Positions 13,429-13,537 of a stretch of 13,537 nucleotides of DNA are shown piece by piece. The first letter of the stretch is position 1, and every line of letters starts with the position of its first letter. Source of the DNA: Methylophilaceae bacterium. GTDB lineage: Bacteria > Pseudomonadota > Gammaproteobacteria > Burkholderiales > Methylophilaceae. The stretch spans positions 1 through 13,537 of the forward strand of contig SPJO01000035.1 of the NCBI GenBank assembly GCA_006844635.1, written 5' to 3'. The notes beneath the pieces were generated by a model. It was given only the letters and a program-made list of their open reading frames with translations, was not told the DNA's origin and made no database searches. The position numbers were made by a program, and so were the translations under genes.

Positions 13429-13537
13429 ATGTCAAACAAAGCACAATCTATACCATTTAGTCGATACGGCAGCCTTTGGATGCTTTTAGCTGCGCTTGGC
13501 TTTGCCACAATGGGTGCTTTAGTCAAAGTTGGCTCGG
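13429..13537 (+). CDS. EamA/DMT-type transporter, N-terminus only (partial at window edge)
   Basis: The first 36 residues of a membrane protein that runs off the right edge. After a short polar start (MSNKAQSIPFSRYG) comes a first membrane helix, SLWMLLAALGFATMGALVKVG. The ALGFATMGALVK pattern is typical of the first helix of EamA-domain drug/metabolite transporters, which export amino acids, nucleotides or drugs. It is divergent from the YjgN-type gene. There is no clear ribosome-binding site; TAAAAT at about 13350-13355 could be its -10. With only one helix visible, the family call is moderate and the substrate is unknown. Confidence 0.6.
   Translation, partial: MSNKAQSIPFSRYGSLWMLLAALGFATMGALVKVGS

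Noticed and set aside
13332..13526. 64-codon minus-strand frame at the right edge
   Set aside because: It overlaps the divergent promoter region and the start of the transporter gene antisense, with no ribosome-binding site.

Overview
The window looks like a chromosomal segment from a betaproteobacterium of moderate GC content. The gene set and protein style (LeuCD, a CimA-type citramalate synthase, an ArgG/ArgF/ArgD cluster, a YjgN-M48 pair) fit a Methylophilaceae/Methylotenera-like methylotroph. That placement is my inference from recalled family resemblance and was not computed. No tRNA, rRNA, CRISPR array, insertion sequence or integrase is visible.

Layout. (1) Positions 1-2316, minus strand: leuC, leuD and the start of leuB, tightly packed and read leftward from a good sigma70-like promoter whose -10/+1 region is covered by a perfect palindrome. 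(2) 2438-3250, plus strand: an XRE/MmyB-like regulator divergent from leuC, with its own palindrome near its putative -10. (3) 3228-8461, minus strand: a biosynthetic operon read argD, argF, argG, cimA and a small membrane-protein gene. The argG stop and cimA start overlap as TAATG, and the last small gene overlaps the regulator tail-to-tail. CimA makes citramalate from pyruvate and acetyl-CoA. LeuCD and LeuB can process it toward 2-oxobutyrate for isoleucine, so the two halves of this region probably serve one branched-chain route. (4) 8526-8949: a strong minus-strand terminator, a 50-residue membrane-protein gene missed by length cut-offs, and a 223-bp divergent control region with nested inverted repeats. 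(5) 8950-10773, plus strand: a 607-residue lipoprotein whose central region resembles the MACPF (membrane attack complex/perforin) fold. This is the most unusual gene in the window. (6) 10812-13255, minus strand: an M48 zinc metallopeptidase downstream of a YjgN (DUF898) membrane protein. The YjgN protein carries a large central insertion that begins with a type IV pilin-like helix. (7) 13429-end, plus strand: the start of an EamA/DMT-type transporter.

The left two thirds is ordinary amino-acid biosynthesis. The right third (8574-13255) is accessory-looking: envelope proteins with signal peptides or membrane segments, convergent transcription, and several dyad-symmetric DNA elements. No gene-free stretch exceeds 300 bases; the longest is 8727-8949.
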